Shown here one piece after another: positions 38,329 through 52,248 of a stretch of 64,000 nt of DNA. The notes below the pieces were generated by a model. The model made no database searches, had not been told where the DNA came from, and saw nothing but the letters and a program-made list of their open reading frames with translations. The position numbers and the translations under genes are program-made. Within the stretch, counting starts at the first letter, position 1, and every line of letters starts with the position of its first letter. The DNA is from Auanema rhodensis (Eukaryota; Nematoda; Chromadorea; Rhabditida; Rhabditidae): positions 310,001-374,000 of the forward strand of contig CAXKVF010000072.1 of NCBI GenBank assembly GCA_964057225.1, given 5' to 3'.

Positions 38329-40792
38329 AAAACCGCATCTCTTTATCTTTCACGTGAAGCGAGTTACATACCAAGTGCACATCACGTGTACATTTAATTA
38401 GCATAAATTAAAGTTCACGTAAATTTCAAAGTCATGGTTACCATGCACCAATATCAATAAAAATTTGTTTTTAGACTAATATGGACATGGGGAATCTAAT
38501 TTTGAAAACCGCATCTCTTTATCTTTCACGTGAAGCGAGTTACATACCAAGTGCACATCACGTGTACATTTAATTAGCATAAATTAAAGTTCACGTAAAT
38601 TTCAAAGTCATGGTTACCATGAATCAATATCAATAAAAATTTGTTTTTAGACTAATATGGACATGGGGAATATAATTTTGAAAACCGCATCTCTTTATCT
38701 TTCACGTGAAGCGAGTTACATACCAAGTGCACATCACGTGTACATTTAATTAGCATAAATTAAAGTTCACGTAAAATTCAAAGTCATGGTTACCATGCAC
38801 CAATATCAATAAAAATTTGTTTTTAGACTAATATGGACATGGGGAATCTAATTTTGAAAACCGCATCTCTTTATCTTTCACGTGAAGCGAGTTACATACC
38901 AAGTGCACATCACGTGTACATTTAATTAGCATAAATTAAAGTTCACGTAAATTTCAAAGTCATGGTTACCATGCACCAATATCAATAAAAATTTGTTTTT
39001 AGACTAATATGGACATGGGGAATCTAATTTTGAAAACCGCATCTCTTTATCTTTCACGTGAAGCGAGTTACATACCAAGTGCACATCACGTGTACATTTA
39101 ATTAGCATAAATTAAAGTTCACGTAAAATTCAAAGTCATGGTTACCATGCACCAATATCAATAAAAATTTGTTTTTAGATTAATATGGACATGGGGAATC
39201 TAATTTTGAAAACCGCATCTCTTTATCTTTCACGTGAAGCGAGTTACATACCAAGTGCACATCACGTGTACATTTAATTTGCATAAATTAAAGTTCACGT
39301 AAATTTCAAAGTCATGGTTACCATGCACCAATATCAATAAAAATTTGTTTTTAGACTAATATGGACATGGGGAATCTAATTTTGAAAACCGCATCTCTTT
39401 ATCTTCCACGTGAAGCGAGTTACATACCAAGTGCACATCACGTGTACATTTAATTAGCATAAATTAAAGTTCACGTAAATTTCAAATTCATGGTTACCAT
39501 GCACCAATATCAATAAAAATTTGTTTTTAGACTAATATGGACATGGGGAATCTAATTTTGAAAACCGCATCTCTTTATCTTTCACGTGAAGCGAGTTACA
39601 TACCAAGTGCACATCACGTGTACATTTAATTAGCATAAATTAAAGTTCACGTAAATTTCAAAGTCATGGTTACCATGAACCAATATTAATAAAAATTTGT
39701 TTTTAGACTAATATGGACATGGGGAATATAAGTTTGAAAACCGCATCTCTCTATCTTTCACGTGAAGCGAGTTACATACCAAGTGCACATCACGTGTACA
39801 TTTAATTAGCATAAATTAAAGTTCACGTAAATTTCAAAGTCATGGTTACCATGCACCAATATCAATAAAAATTTGTTTTTAGACTAATATGGACATGGGG
39901 AATCTAATTTTGAAAACCGCATCTCTTTATCTTTCACGTGAAGCGAGTTACATACCAAGTGCACATCACGTGTACATTTAATTAGCATAAATTAAAGTTC
40001 ACGTAAATTTCAAAGTCATGGTTACCATGCACCAATATCAATAAAAATTTGTTTTTAGACTAATATGGACATGGGGAATCTAATTTTGAAAACCGCATCT
40101 CTTTATCTTTCACGTGAAGCGAGTTACATACCAAGTGCACATCACGTGTACATTTAATTAGCATAAATTAAAGTTCACGTAAATTTCAAAGTCATGGTTA
40201 CCATGCACCAATATCAATAAAAATTTGTTTTGAGACTAATATGGACATGGGGAATCTAATTTTGAAAACCGCATCTCTTTATCTTTCACGTGAAGCGAGT
40301 TACATACCAAGTGCACATCACGTGTACATTTAATTAGCATAAATTAAAGTTCACGTAAATTTCAAAGTCATGGTTACCATGCACCAATATCAATAAAAAT
40401 TTGTTTTTAGACTAATATGGACATGGGGAATCTAATTTTGAAAACTGAATCTCTTTATCTTTCACGTGAAGCGAGTTACATACCAAGTGCACATCACGTG
40501 TACATTTAATTTGCATAAATTAAAGTTCACGTAAAATTCAAAGTCATGGTTACCATGCACCAATATCAATAAAAATTTGTTTTTAGACTAATATGGACAT
40601 GGGGAATCTAATTTTGAAAACCGCATCTCTTTATCTTTCACGTGAAGCGAGTTACATACCAAGTGCACATCACGTGTACATTTAATTAGCATAAATTAAA
40701 GTTCACGTAAATTTCAAAGTCATGGTTACCATGCACCAATATCAATAAAAATTTGTTTTTAGACTAATATGGACATGGGGAATCTAATTTTG
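38329..40792. repeat. 15-monomer higher-order repeat, copy 2
   Basis: This copy repeats the copy 1 marker order. Private changes include AGATTAAT at about 39180, ATATTAAT at about 39687, CTCTCTATC at about 39761 and TTTGAGAC at about 40232. After 40792 the order breaks: two GAATCAA/AATATA units stand side by side at 40793 and 40969, followed by two GTAAAATTC units. Confidence 0.92.
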
Positions 40793-41496
40793 AAAACCGC
40801 ATCTCTTTATCTTTCACGTGAAGCGAGTTACATACCAAGTGCACATCACGTGTACATTTAATTAGCATAAATTAAAGTTCACGTAAATTTCAAAGTCATG
40901 GTTACCATGAATCAATATCAATAAAAATTTGTTTTTAGACTAATATGGACATGGGGAATATAATTTTGAAAACCGCATCTCTTTATCTTTCACGTGAAGC
41001 GAGTTACATACCAAGTGCACATCACGTGTACATTTAATTAGCATAAATTAAAGTTCACGTAAATTTCAAAGTCATGGTTACCATGAATCAATATCAATAA
41101 AAATTTGTTTTTAGACTAATATGGACATGGGGAATATAATTTTGAAAACCGCATCTCTTTATCTTTCACGTGAAGCGAGTTACATACCAAGTGCACATCA
41201 CGTGTACATTTAATTAGCATAAATTAAAGTTCACGTAAAATTCAAAGTCATGGTTACCATGCACCAATATCAATAAAAATTTGTTTTTAGACTAATATGG
41301 ACATGGGGAATCTAATTTTGAAAACCGCATCTCTTTATCTTTCACGTGAAGCGAGTTACATACCAAGTGCACATCACGTGTACATTTAATTAGCATAAAT
41401 TAAAGTTCACGTAAAATTCAAAGTCATGGTTACCATGCACCAATATCAATAAAAATTTATTTTTAGACTAATATGGACATGGGGAATCTAATTTTG

Positions 41497-43608
41497 AAAA
41501 CCGCATCTCTTTATCTTTCACGTGAAGCGAGTTACATACCAAGTGCACATCACGTGTACATTTAATTAGCATAAATTAAAGTTCACGTAAATTTCAAAGT
41601 CATGGTTACCATGAATCAATATCAATAAAAATTTGTTTTTAGACTAATATGGACATGGGGAATATAATTTTGAAAACCGCATCTCTTTATCTTTCACGTG
41701 AAGCGAGTTACATACCAAGTGCACATCACGTGTACATTTAATTAGCATAAATTAAAGTTCACGTAAAATTCAAAGTCATGGTTACCATGCACCAATATCA
41801 ATAAAAATTTGTTTTTAGACTAATATGGACATGGGGAATCTAATTTTGAAAACCGCATCTCTTTATCTTTCACGTGAAGCGAGTTACATACCAAGTGCAC
41901 ATCACGTGTACATTTAATTAGCATAAATTAAAGTTCACGTAAATTTCAAAGTCATGGTTACCATGCACCAATATCAATAAAAATTTGTTTTTAGACTAAT
42001 ATGGACATGGGGAATCTAATTTTGAAAACCGCATCTCTTTATCTTTCACGTGAAGCGAGTTACATACCAAGTGCACATCACGTGTACATTTAATTAGCAT
42101 AAATTAAAGTTCACGTAAAATTCAAAGTCATGGTTACCATGCACCAATATCAATAAAAATTTGTTTTTAGACTAATATGGACATGGGGAATCTAATTTTG
42201 AAAACCGCATCTCTTTATCTTTCACGTGAAGCGAGTTACATACCAAGTGCACATCACGTGTACATTTAATTTGCATAAATTAAAGTTCACGTAAATTTCA
42301 AAGTCATGGTTACCATGCACCAATATCAATAAAAATTTGTTTTTAGACTAATATGGACATGGGGAATCTAATTTTGAAAACCGCATCTCTTTATCTTCCA
42401 CGTGAAGCGAGTTACATACCAAGTGCACATCACGTGTACATTTAATTAGCATAAATTAAAGTTCACGTAAATTTCAAATTCATGGTTACCATGCACCAAT
42501 ATCAATAAAAATTTGTTTTTAGACTAATATGGACATGGGGAATCTAATTTTGAAAACCGCATCTCTTTATCTTTCACGTGAAGCGAGTTACATACCAAGT
42601 GCACATCACGTGTACATTTAATTAGCATAAATTAAAGTTCACGTAAAATTCAAAGTCATGGTTACCATGCACCAATATCAATAAAAATTTGTTTTTAGAC
42701 TAATATGGACATGGGGAATCTAATTTTGAAAACCGCATCTCTTTATCTTTCACGTGAAGCGAGTTACATACCAAGTGCACATCACGTGTACATTTAATTA
42801 GCATAAATTAAAGTTCACGTAAATTTCAAAGTCATGGTTACCATGCACCAATATCAATAAAAATTTGTTTTTAGACTAATATGGACATGGGGAATCTAAT
42901 TTTGAAAACCGCATCTCTTTATCTTTCACGTGAAGCGAGTTACATACCAAGTGCACATCACGTGTACATTTAATTAGCATAAATTAAAGTTCACGTAAAT
43001 TTCAAAGTCATGGTTACCATGCACCAATATCAATAAAAATTTGTTTTTAGACTAATATGGACATGGGGAATCTAATTTTGAAAACTGAATCTCTTTATCT
43101 TTCACGTGAAGCGAGTTACATACCAAGTGCACATCACGTGTACATTTAATTTGCATAAATTAAAGTTCACGTAAAATTCAAAGTCATGGTTACCATGCAC
43201 CAATATCAATAAAAATTTGTTTTTAGACTAATATGGACATGGGGAATCTAATTTTGAAAACCGCATCTCTTTATCTTTCACGTGAAGCGAGTTACATACC
43301 AAGTGCACATCACGTGTACATTTAATTAGCATAAATTAAAGTTCACGTAAATTTCAAAGTCATGGTTACCATGCACCAATATCAATCAAAATTTGTTTTT
43401 AGACTAATATGGACATGGGGAATCTAATTTTGAAAACCGCATCTCTTTATCTTTCACGTGAAGCGAGTTACATACCAAGTGCACATCACGTGTACATTTA
43501 ATTAGCATAAATTAAAGTTCACGTAAATTTCAAAGTCATGGTTACCATGAACCAATATCAATAAAAATTTGTTTTTAGACTAATATGGACATGGGGAATC
43601 TAATTTTG
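41497..43608. repeat. 15-monomer higher-order repeat, copy 3, two units shorter
   Basis: Units 41497-42552 match 38505-39560, and 42553-43432 match 39913-40792 apart from tags, so the two units corresponding to 39561 and 39737 are missing, including the AATATAAGTTTG unit. The AAAACTGAATC marker at 43081 lies exactly 2,640 bp after the one at 40441, because the two-unit loss is balanced by two extra units before 41497. Confidence 0.87.
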
Positions 43609-44136
43609 AAAACCGCATCTCTTTATCTTTCACGTGAAGCGAGTTACATACCAAGTGCACATCACGTGTACATTTAATTAGCATAAATTAAAGTTCACGT
43701 AAATTTCAAAGTCATGGTTACCATGAACCAATATCAATAAAAATTTGTTTTTAGACTAATATGGACATGGGGAATCTAATTTTGAAAACGGCATCTCTTT
43801 ATCTTTCACGTGAAGCGAGTTACATACCAAGTGCACATCACGTGTACATTTAATTAGCATAAATTAAAGTTCACGTAAATTTCAAAGTCATGGTTACCAT
43901 GCACCAATATCAATAAAAATTTGTTTTTAGACTAATATGGACATGGGGAATCTAATTTTGAAAACCGCATCTCTTTATCTTTCACGTGAAGCGAGTTACA
44001 TACCAAGTGCACATCACGTGTACATTTAATTAGCATAAATTAAAGTTCACGTAAATTTCAAAGTCATGGTTACCATGCACCAATATCAATAAAAATTTGT
44101 TTTTAGACTAATATGGACATGGGGAATCTAATTTTG

Positions 44137-44840
44137 AAAACCGCATCTCTTTATCTTTCACGTGAAGCGAGTTACATACCAAGTGCACATCACGTGTACA
44201 TTTAATTAGCATAAATTAAAGTTCACGTAAATTTCAAAGTCATGGTTACCATGAACCAATATCAATAAAAATTTGTTTTTAGACTAATATGGACATGTGA
44301 AATCTAATTTTGAAAACCGCATCTCTTTATCTTTTACGTGAAGCGAGTTACATACCAAGTGCACATCACGTGTACATTTAATTAGCATAAATTAAAGTTC
44401 ACGTAAAATTCAAAGTCATGGTTACCATGCACCAATATCAATAAAAATTTGTTTTTAGACTAATATGGACATGGGGAATCTAATTTTGAAAACCGCATCT
44501 CTTTATCTTTCATGTGAAGCGAGTTACATACCAAGTGCACATCACGTGTACATTTAATTAGCATAAATTAAAGTTCACGTAAATTTCAAAGTCATGGTTA
44601 CCATGAACCAATATCAATAAAAATTTGTTTTCAGACTAATATGGACATGGGGAATCTAATTTTGAAAACCGCATCTCTTTATCTTTCACGTGAAGCGAGT
44701 TACATACCAAGTGCACATCACGTGTACATTTAATTAGCATAAACTAAAGTTCACGTAAATTTCAAAGTCATGGTTACCATGAACCAATATCAATAAAAAT
44801 TTGTTTTTAGACTAATATGGACATGAAGAATCTAATTTTA
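44137..44840. repeat. Four-unit series that prefigures the 144-bp deletion block
   Basis: The order is AAC with CATGTGAAAT (44137, full length), GTAAAATTC with CAC (44313), CATGTGAAG with TTTTCAGAC (44489) and AAACTAAAG (44665). The same markers in the same order, but with 144-bp units interleaved, are found at 50265-51256 and 51785-52776. The full-length CATGTGAAAT unit looks like the undeleted relative of the 144-bp units. Confidence 0.7.
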
Positions 44841-46072
44841 AAAACCGCATCTCTTTATCTTTCACGTGAAGCGAGTTACATACCAAGTGCACATCACGTG
44901 TACATTTAATTAGCATAAATTAAAGTTCACGTAAATTTCAAAGTCATGGTTACCATGAAGCAATATCAATAAAAATTTGTTTTTAGACTAATATGGACAT
45001 GGGGAATCTAATTTTGAAAACCGCATCTCTTTATCTTTCACGTGAAGCGAGTTACATACCAAGTGCACATCACGTGTACATTTAATTAGCATAAATTAAA
45101 GTTCACGTAAATTTCAAAGTCATGGTTACCATGAAGCAATATCAATAAAAATTTGTTTTTAGACTAATATGGACATGGGGAATCTAATTTTGAAAACCGC
45201 ATCTCTTTATCTTTCACGTGAAGCGAGTTACATACCAAGTGCACATCACGTGTACATTTAATTAGCATAAATTAAAGTTCACGTAAAATTCAAAGTCATG
45301 GTTACCATGAACCAATATCAATAAAAATTTGTTTTTAGACTAACATGGACATGGGGAATCTAATTGTGAAAACCGCATCTCTTTATCTTTCACGTGAAGC
45401 GAGTTACATACCAAGTGCACATCACGTGTACATTTAATTAGCATAAATTAAAGTTCACGTAAAATTCAAAGTCATGGTTACCATGCACCAATATCAATAA
45501 AAATTTGTTTTTAGACTAATATGGAAATGGGGAATCTAATTTTGAAAACCGCATCTCTTTATCTTTTACGTGAAGCGAGTTACATACCAAGTGCACATCA
45601 CGTGTACATTTAATTAGCATAAATTAAAGTTCACGTAAAATTCAAAGTCATGGTTACCATGCACCAATATCAATAAAAATTTGTTTTTAGACTAATATGG
45701 ACATGGGGAATCTAATTTTGAAAACCGCATCTCTTTATCTTTTACGTGAAGCGAGTTACATACCAAGTGCACATCACGTGTACATTTAATTAGCATAAAT
45801 TAAAGTTCACGTAAATTTCAAAGTCATGGTTACCATGAACCAATATCAATAAAAATTTGTTTTTAGACTAATATGGACATGGGGAATCTGATTTTGAAAA
45901 CCGCATCTCTTTATCTTTCACGTGAAGCGAGTTACATACCAAGTGCACATCACGTGTACATTTAATTAGCATAAATTAAAGTTCACGTAAAATTCAAAGT
46001 CTTGGTTACCATGCACCAATATCAATAAAAATTTGTTTTTAGACTAATATGGACATGGGGAATCTAATTTTG

Positions 46073-49000
46073 AAAACCGCATCTCTTTATCTTTTACGTG
46101 AAGCGAGTTACATACCAAGTGCACATCACGTGTACATTTATTTAGCATAAATTAAAGTTCACGTAAATTTCAAAGTCATGGTTACCATGAACCAATATCA
46201 ATAAAAATTTGTTTTTAGACTAATATGGACATGGGGAATCTAATTTTGAAAACCGCATCTCTTTATCTTTCACGTGAAGCGAGTTACATACCAAGTGCAC
46301 ATCACGTGTACATTTAATTAGCATAAATTAAAGTTCACGTAAAATTCAAAGTCATGGTTACCATGCACCAATATCAATAAAAATTTGTTTTTAGACTAAT
46401 ATGGACATGGGGAATCTAATTTTGAAAACCGCATCTCTTTATCTTTCATGTGAAGCGAGTTACATACCAAGTGCACATCACGTGTACATTTAATTAGCAT
46501 AAATTAAAGTTCACGTAAATTTCAAAGTCATGGTTACCATGCACCAATATCAATAAAAATTTGTTTTTAGACTAATATGGACATGGGGAATCTAATTTTG
46601 AAAACCGCATCTCTTTATCTTTCACGTGAAGCGAGTTACATACCAAGTGCACATCACGTGTACATTTGATTAGCATAAACTGAAGTTCACGTAAATTTCA
46701 AAGTCATGGTTACCATGAACCAATATCAATAAAAATTTGTTTTTAGACTAATATGGATATGGGGAATCTAATTTTGAAAACCGCATCTCTTTATCTTTCA
46801 CGTGAAGCGAGTTACAAACCAAGTGCACATCACGTGTACATTTAATTAGCATAAATTAAAGTTCACGTAAATTTCAAAGTCATGGTTACCATGAAGCAAT
46901 ATCAATAAAAATTTGTTTTTAGACTAATATGGACATGGGGAATCTAATTTTGAAAACCGCATATCTTTATCTTTCACGTGAAGCGAGTTACAAACCAAGT
47001 GCACATCACGTGTACATTTAATTAGCATAAATTAAAGTTCACGTAAATTTCAAAGTCATGGTTACCATGAAGCAATATCAATAAAAATTTGTTTTTAGAC
47101 TAATATGGACATGGGGAATCTAATTTTGAAAACCGCATCTCTTTATCTTTCACGTGAAGCGAGTTACATACCAAGTGCACATCACGTGTACATTTAATTA
47201 GCATAAATTAAAGTTCACGTAAAATTCAAAGTCATGGTTACCATGAACCAATATCAATAAAAATTCGTTTTTAGACTAATATGGACATGGGGAATCTAAT
47301 TTTGAAAACCGCATCTCTTTATCTTTCACGTGAAGCGAGTTACATACCAAGTGCACATCACGTGTACATTTAATTAGCATAAATTAAAGTTCACGTAAAT
47401 TTCAAAGTCATGGTTACCATGAACCAATATCAATAAAAATTGGTTTTTAGACTAATATGGACATGGGGAATCTAATTTTGAAAACCGCATCTCTTTATCT
47501 TTCACGTGAAGCGAGTTACATACCAAGTGCACATCACGTGTACATTTAATTAGCATAAATTAAAGTTCACGTAAATTTCAAAGTCATGGTTACCATGCAC
47601 CAATATCAATAAAAATTTGTTTTTAGACTAATATGGACATGGGGAATCTAATTTTGAAAACCGCATCTCTTTATCTTTCACGTGAAGCGAGTTACATACC
47701 AAGTGCACATCACGTGTACATTTAATTAGCATAAATTAAAGTTCACGTAAATTTCAAAGTCATGGTTACCATGCACCAATATCAATAAAAATTTGTTTTT
47801 AGACTAATATGGACATGGGGAATCTAATTTTGAAAACCGTATCTCTTTATCTTTTACGTGAAGCGAGTTACATACCAAGTGCACATCACGTGTACATTTA
47901 ATTAGCATAAATTAAAGTTCACGTAAATTTCAAAGTCATGGTTACCATGAACCAATATCAATAAAAATTTGTTTTTAGACTAATATGGACATGGGGAATC
48001 TAATTTTGAAAACCGCATCTCTTTATCTTTCACGTGAAGCGAGTTACATACCAAGTGCACATCACGTGTACATTTAATTAGCATAAATTAAAGTTCACGT
48101 AAAATTCAAAGTCATGGTTACCATGCACCAATATCAATAAAAATTTGTTTTTAGACTAATATGGACATGGGGAATCTAATTTTGAAAACCGCATCTCTTT
48201 ATCTTTCATGTGAAGCGAGTTACATACCAAGTGCACATCACGTGTGCATTTAATTAGCATAAATTAAAGTTCACGTAAATTTCAAAGTCATGGTTACCAT
48301 GCACCAATATCAATAAAAATTTGTTTTTAGACTAATATGGACATGGGGAATCTAATTTTGAAAACCGCATCTCTTTATCTTTCACGTGAAGCGAGTTACA
48401 TACCAAGTGCACATCACGTGTACATTTGATTAGCATAAACTGAAGTTCACGTAAATTTCAAAGTCATGGTTACCATGAACCAATATCAATAAAAATTTGT
48501 TTTTAGACTAATATGGACATGGGGAATCTAATTTTGAAAACCGCATCTCTTTATCTTTCACGTGAAGCGAGTTACAAACCAAGTGCACATCACGTGTACA
48601 TTTAATTAGCATAAATTAAAGTTCACGTAAATTTCAAAGTCATGGTTACCATGAAGCAATATCAATAAAAATTTGTTTTTAGACTAATATGGACATGGGG
48701 AATCTAATTTTGAAAACCGCATCTCTTTATCTTTCACGTGAAGCGAGTTACATACCAAGTGCACATCACGTGTACATTTAATTAGCATAAATTAAAGTTC
48801 ACGTAAAATTCAAAGTCATGGTTACCATGAACCAATATCAATAAAAATTCGTTTTTAGACTAATATGGACATGGGGAATCTAATTTTGAAAACCGCATCT
48901 CTTTATCTTTCACGTGAAGCGAGTTACATACCAAGTGCACATCACGTGTACATTTAATTAGCATAAATTAAAGTTCACGTAAATTTCAAAGTCATGGTTA

Positions 49001-49416
49001 CCATGAACCAATATCAATAAAAATTTGTTTTTAGACTAATATGGACATGGGGAATCTAATTTTGAAAACCGCATCTCTTTATCTTTCACGTGAAGCGAGT
49101 TACATACCAAGTGCACATCACGTGTACATTTAATTAGCATAAATTAAAGTTCACGTAAATTTCAAAGTCATGGTTACCATGCACCAATATCAATAAAAAT
49201 TTGTTTTTAGACTAATATGGACATGGGGAATCTAATTTTGAAAACCGCATCTCTTTATCTTTCACGTGAAGCGAGTTACATACCAAGTGCACATCACGTG
49301 TACATTTAATTAGCATAAATTAAAGTTCACGTAAATTTCAAAGTCATGGTTACCATGCACCAATATCAATAAAAATTTGTTTTTAGACTAATATGGACAT
49401 GGGGAATCTAATTTTG
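46073..49416. repeat. 10/9-monomer higher-order repeat
   Basis: Units from 46073 match those from 47833 at an offset of 1,760 bp (10 units). Markers are TTTTACG, GTAAAATTC with CAC, CATGTGAAG, TTGATTAGCATAAACTGAAG and TACAAACC. The first copy has two TACAAACC units (46777, 46953) and the second only one (48537), so the later markers (AATTCG at about 47263 and 48847) are offset by 9 units. Confidence 0.87.
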
Positions 49417-49560
49417 AAAACCGCATCTCTTTATCTTTCACGTGTACATTTAATTAGCATAAATTAAAGTTCACGTAAATTTCAAAGTCATGGTTACCAT
49501 GAACCAATATCAATAAAAATTTGTTTTTAGACTAATATGGACATGTGAAATCTAATTTTG
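49417..49560. repeat. 144-bp monomer, first of five
   Basis: The sequence reads TTTCACGTGTACATTT, so positions 1-28 join directly to 61-176 with one CACGTG at the joint. The 32 bp lost lie between two direct copies of TCACGTG at 22-28 and 54-60. The unit has the AAC tag and CATGTGAAAT. Confidence 0.95.
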
Positions 49561-50264
49561 AAAACCGCATCTCTTTATCTTTCACGTGAAGCGAGTTACA
49601 TACCAAGTGCACATCACGTGTACATTTAATTAGCATAAATTAAAGTTCACGTAAAATTCAAAGTCATGGTTACCATGCACCAATATCAATAAAAATTTGT
49701 TTTTAGACTAATATGGACATGGGGAATCTAATTTTGAAAACCGCATCTCTTTATCTTTTACGTGAAGCGAGTTACATACCAAGTGCACATCACGTGTACA
49801 TTTAATTAGCATAAATTAAAGTTCACGTAAATTTCAAAGTCATGGTTACCATGCACCAATATCAATAAAAATTTGTTTTTAGACTAATATGGACATGGGG
49901 AATCTAATTTTGAAAACCTCATCTCTTTATCTTTTACGTGAAGCGAGTTACATACCAAGTGCACATCACGTGTACATTTAATTAGCATAAATTAAAGTTC
50001 ACGTAAATTTCAAAGTCATGGTTACCATGAACCAATATCAATAAAAATTTGTTTTTAGACTAATATGGACATGGGGAATCTAATTTTGAAAACCGCATCT
50101 CTTTATCTTTCACGTGAAGCGAGTTACATACCAAGTGCACATCACGTGTACATTTAATTAGCATAAATTAAAGTTCACGTAAATTTCAAAGTCATGGTTA
50201 CCATGCACCAATATCAATAAAAATTTGTTTTTAGACTAATATGGACATGGGGAATCTAATTTTG

Positions 50265-50408
50265 AAAACCGCATCTCTTTATCTTTCACGTGTACATTTA
50301 ATTAGCATAAATTAAAGTTCACGTAAATTTCAAAGTCATGGTTACCATGAACCAATATCAATAAAAATTTGTTTTTAGACTAATATGGACATGTGAAATC
50401 TAATTTTG
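50265..50408. repeat. 144-bp monomer, second of five
   Basis: It has the same 32-bp deletion joint as the unit at 49417, with the AAC tag and CATGTGAAAT. It is followed by one 176-bp unit and another 144-bp unit, and begins the left copy of the 1,520-bp duplication. Confidence 0.95.
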
Positions 50409-50584
50409 AAAACCGCATCTCTTTATCTTTCACGTGAAGCGAGTTACATACCAAGTGCACATCACGTGTACATTTAATTAGCATAAATTAAAGTTCACGT
50501 AAAATTCAAAGTCATGGTTACCATGCACCAATATCAATGAAAATTTGTTTTTAGACTAATATGGACATGGGGAATCTAATTTTG

Positions 50585-50728
50585 AAAACCGCATCTCTTT
50601 ATCTTTCACGTGTACATTTAATTAGCATAAATTAAAGTTCACGTAAATTTCAAAGTCATGGTTACCATGAACCAATATCAATAAAAATTTGTTTTTAGAC
50701 TAATATGGACATGGGGAATCTAATTTTG
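50585..50728. repeat. 144-bp monomer, third of five
   Basis: It has the same deletion joint and the AAC tag but the common CATGGGGAAT instead of CATGTGAAAT. The deletion is therefore found on two haplotypes, by recurrence or by exchange. Confidence 0.95.
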
Positions 50729-51784
50729 AAAACCGCATCTCTTTATCTTTCATGTGAAGCGAGTTACATACCAAGTGCACATCACGTGTACATTTAATTA
50801 GCATAAATTAAAGTTCACGTAAATTTCAAAGTCATGGTTACCATGCACCAATATCAAAAAAAATTTGTTTTCAGACTAATATGGACATGGGGAATCTAAT
50901 TTTGAAAACCGCATCTCTTTATCTTTCACGTGAAGCGAGTTACATACCAAGTGCACATCACGTGTACATTTAATTAGCATAAATTAAAGTTCACGTAAAT
51001 TTCAAAGTCATGGTTACCATGCACCAATATCAATAAAAATTTGTTTTTAGACTAATATGGACATGGGGAATCTAATTTTGAAAACCGCATCTCTTTATCT
51101 TTCACGTGAAGCGAGTTACATACCAAGTGCACATCACGTGTACATTTAATTAGCATAAACTAAAGTTCACGTAAATTTCAAAGTCATGGTTACCATGAAC
51201 CAATATCAATAAAAATTTGTTTTTAGACTAATATGGACATGGGGAATCTAATTTTGAAAACCGCATCTCTTTATCTTTCACGTGAAGCGAGTTACATACC
51301 AAGTGCACATCACGTGTACATTTAATTAGCATAAATTAAAGTTCACGTAAAATTCAAAGTCATGGTTACCATGCACCAATATCAATAAAAATTTGTTTTT
51401 AGACTAATATGGACATGGGGAATCTAATTTTGAAAACCGCATCTCTTTATCTTTTACGTGAAGCGAGTTACATACCAAGTGCACATCACGTGTACATTTA
51501 ATTAGCATAAATTAAAGTTCACGTAAATTTCAAAGTCATGGTTACCATGCACCAATATCAATAAAAATTTGTTTTTAGACTAATATGGACATGGGGAATC
51601 TAATTTTGAAAACCGCATCTCTTTATCTTTCACGTGAAGCGAGTTACATACCAAGTGCACATCACGTGTACATTTAATTAGCATAAATTAAAGTTCACGT
51701 AAATTCCAAAGTCATGGTTACCATGCACCAATATCAATAAAAATTTGTTTTTAGACTAATATGGACATGGGGAATCTAATTTTG

Positions 51785-51928
51785 AAAACCGCATCTCTTT
51801 ATCTTTCACGTGTACATTTAATTAGCATAAATTAAAGTTCACGTAAATTTCAAAGTCATGGTTACCATGAACCAATATCAATAAAAATTTGTTTTTAGAC
51901 TAATATGGACATGTGAAATCTAATTTTG
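51785..51928. repeat. 144-bp monomer, fourth of five
   Basis: This is the duplicate of the unit at 50265, 1,520 bp further on, with the AAC tag and CATGTGAAAT. It begins the right copy of the duplication. Confidence 0.95.
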
Positions 51929-52104
51929 AAAACCGCATCTCTTTATCTTTCACGTGAAGCGAGTTACATACCAAGTGCACATCACGTGTACATTTAATTA
52001 GCATAAATTAAAGTTCACGTAAAATTCAAAGTCATGGTTACCATGCACCAATATCAATAAAAATTTGTTTTTAGACTAATATGGACATGGGGAATCTAAG
52101 TTTG

Positions 52105-52248
52105 AAAACCGCATCTCTTTATCTTTCACGTGTACATTTAATTAGCATAAATTAAAGTTCACGTAAATTTCAAAGTCATGGTTACCATGAACCAATATCA
52201 ATAAAAATTTGTTTTTAGACTAATATGGACATGGGGAATCTAATTTTG
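52105..52248. repeat. 144-bp monomer, fifth of five
   Basis: This is the duplicate of the unit at 50585, with CATGGGGAAT. The base before it differs from its partner: TAAGTTTG at about 52100 against TAATTTTG. No further 144-bp unit occurs to the right. Confidence 0.95.

Larger units (their letters stand above)
32345..49416. repeat. 97 consecutive full-length 176-bp monomers
   Basis: Unit starts fall at 32345+176n for 17,072 bp with no net phase shift. The first part to about 35.3 kb is rich in AAC/AAG tags and private single changes. From 35.3 kb the CAC tag and GTAAAATTC (T96 to A) dominate, together with higher-order repeats listed separately. Confidence 0.96.

Noticed and set aside
49417-52248. 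A distinct second satellite family of 144 bp
   Set aside because: The 144-bp units are the same monomer minus positions 29-60 (or the equivalent within the repeated heptamer), interspersed with normal units, so they are deletion variants.
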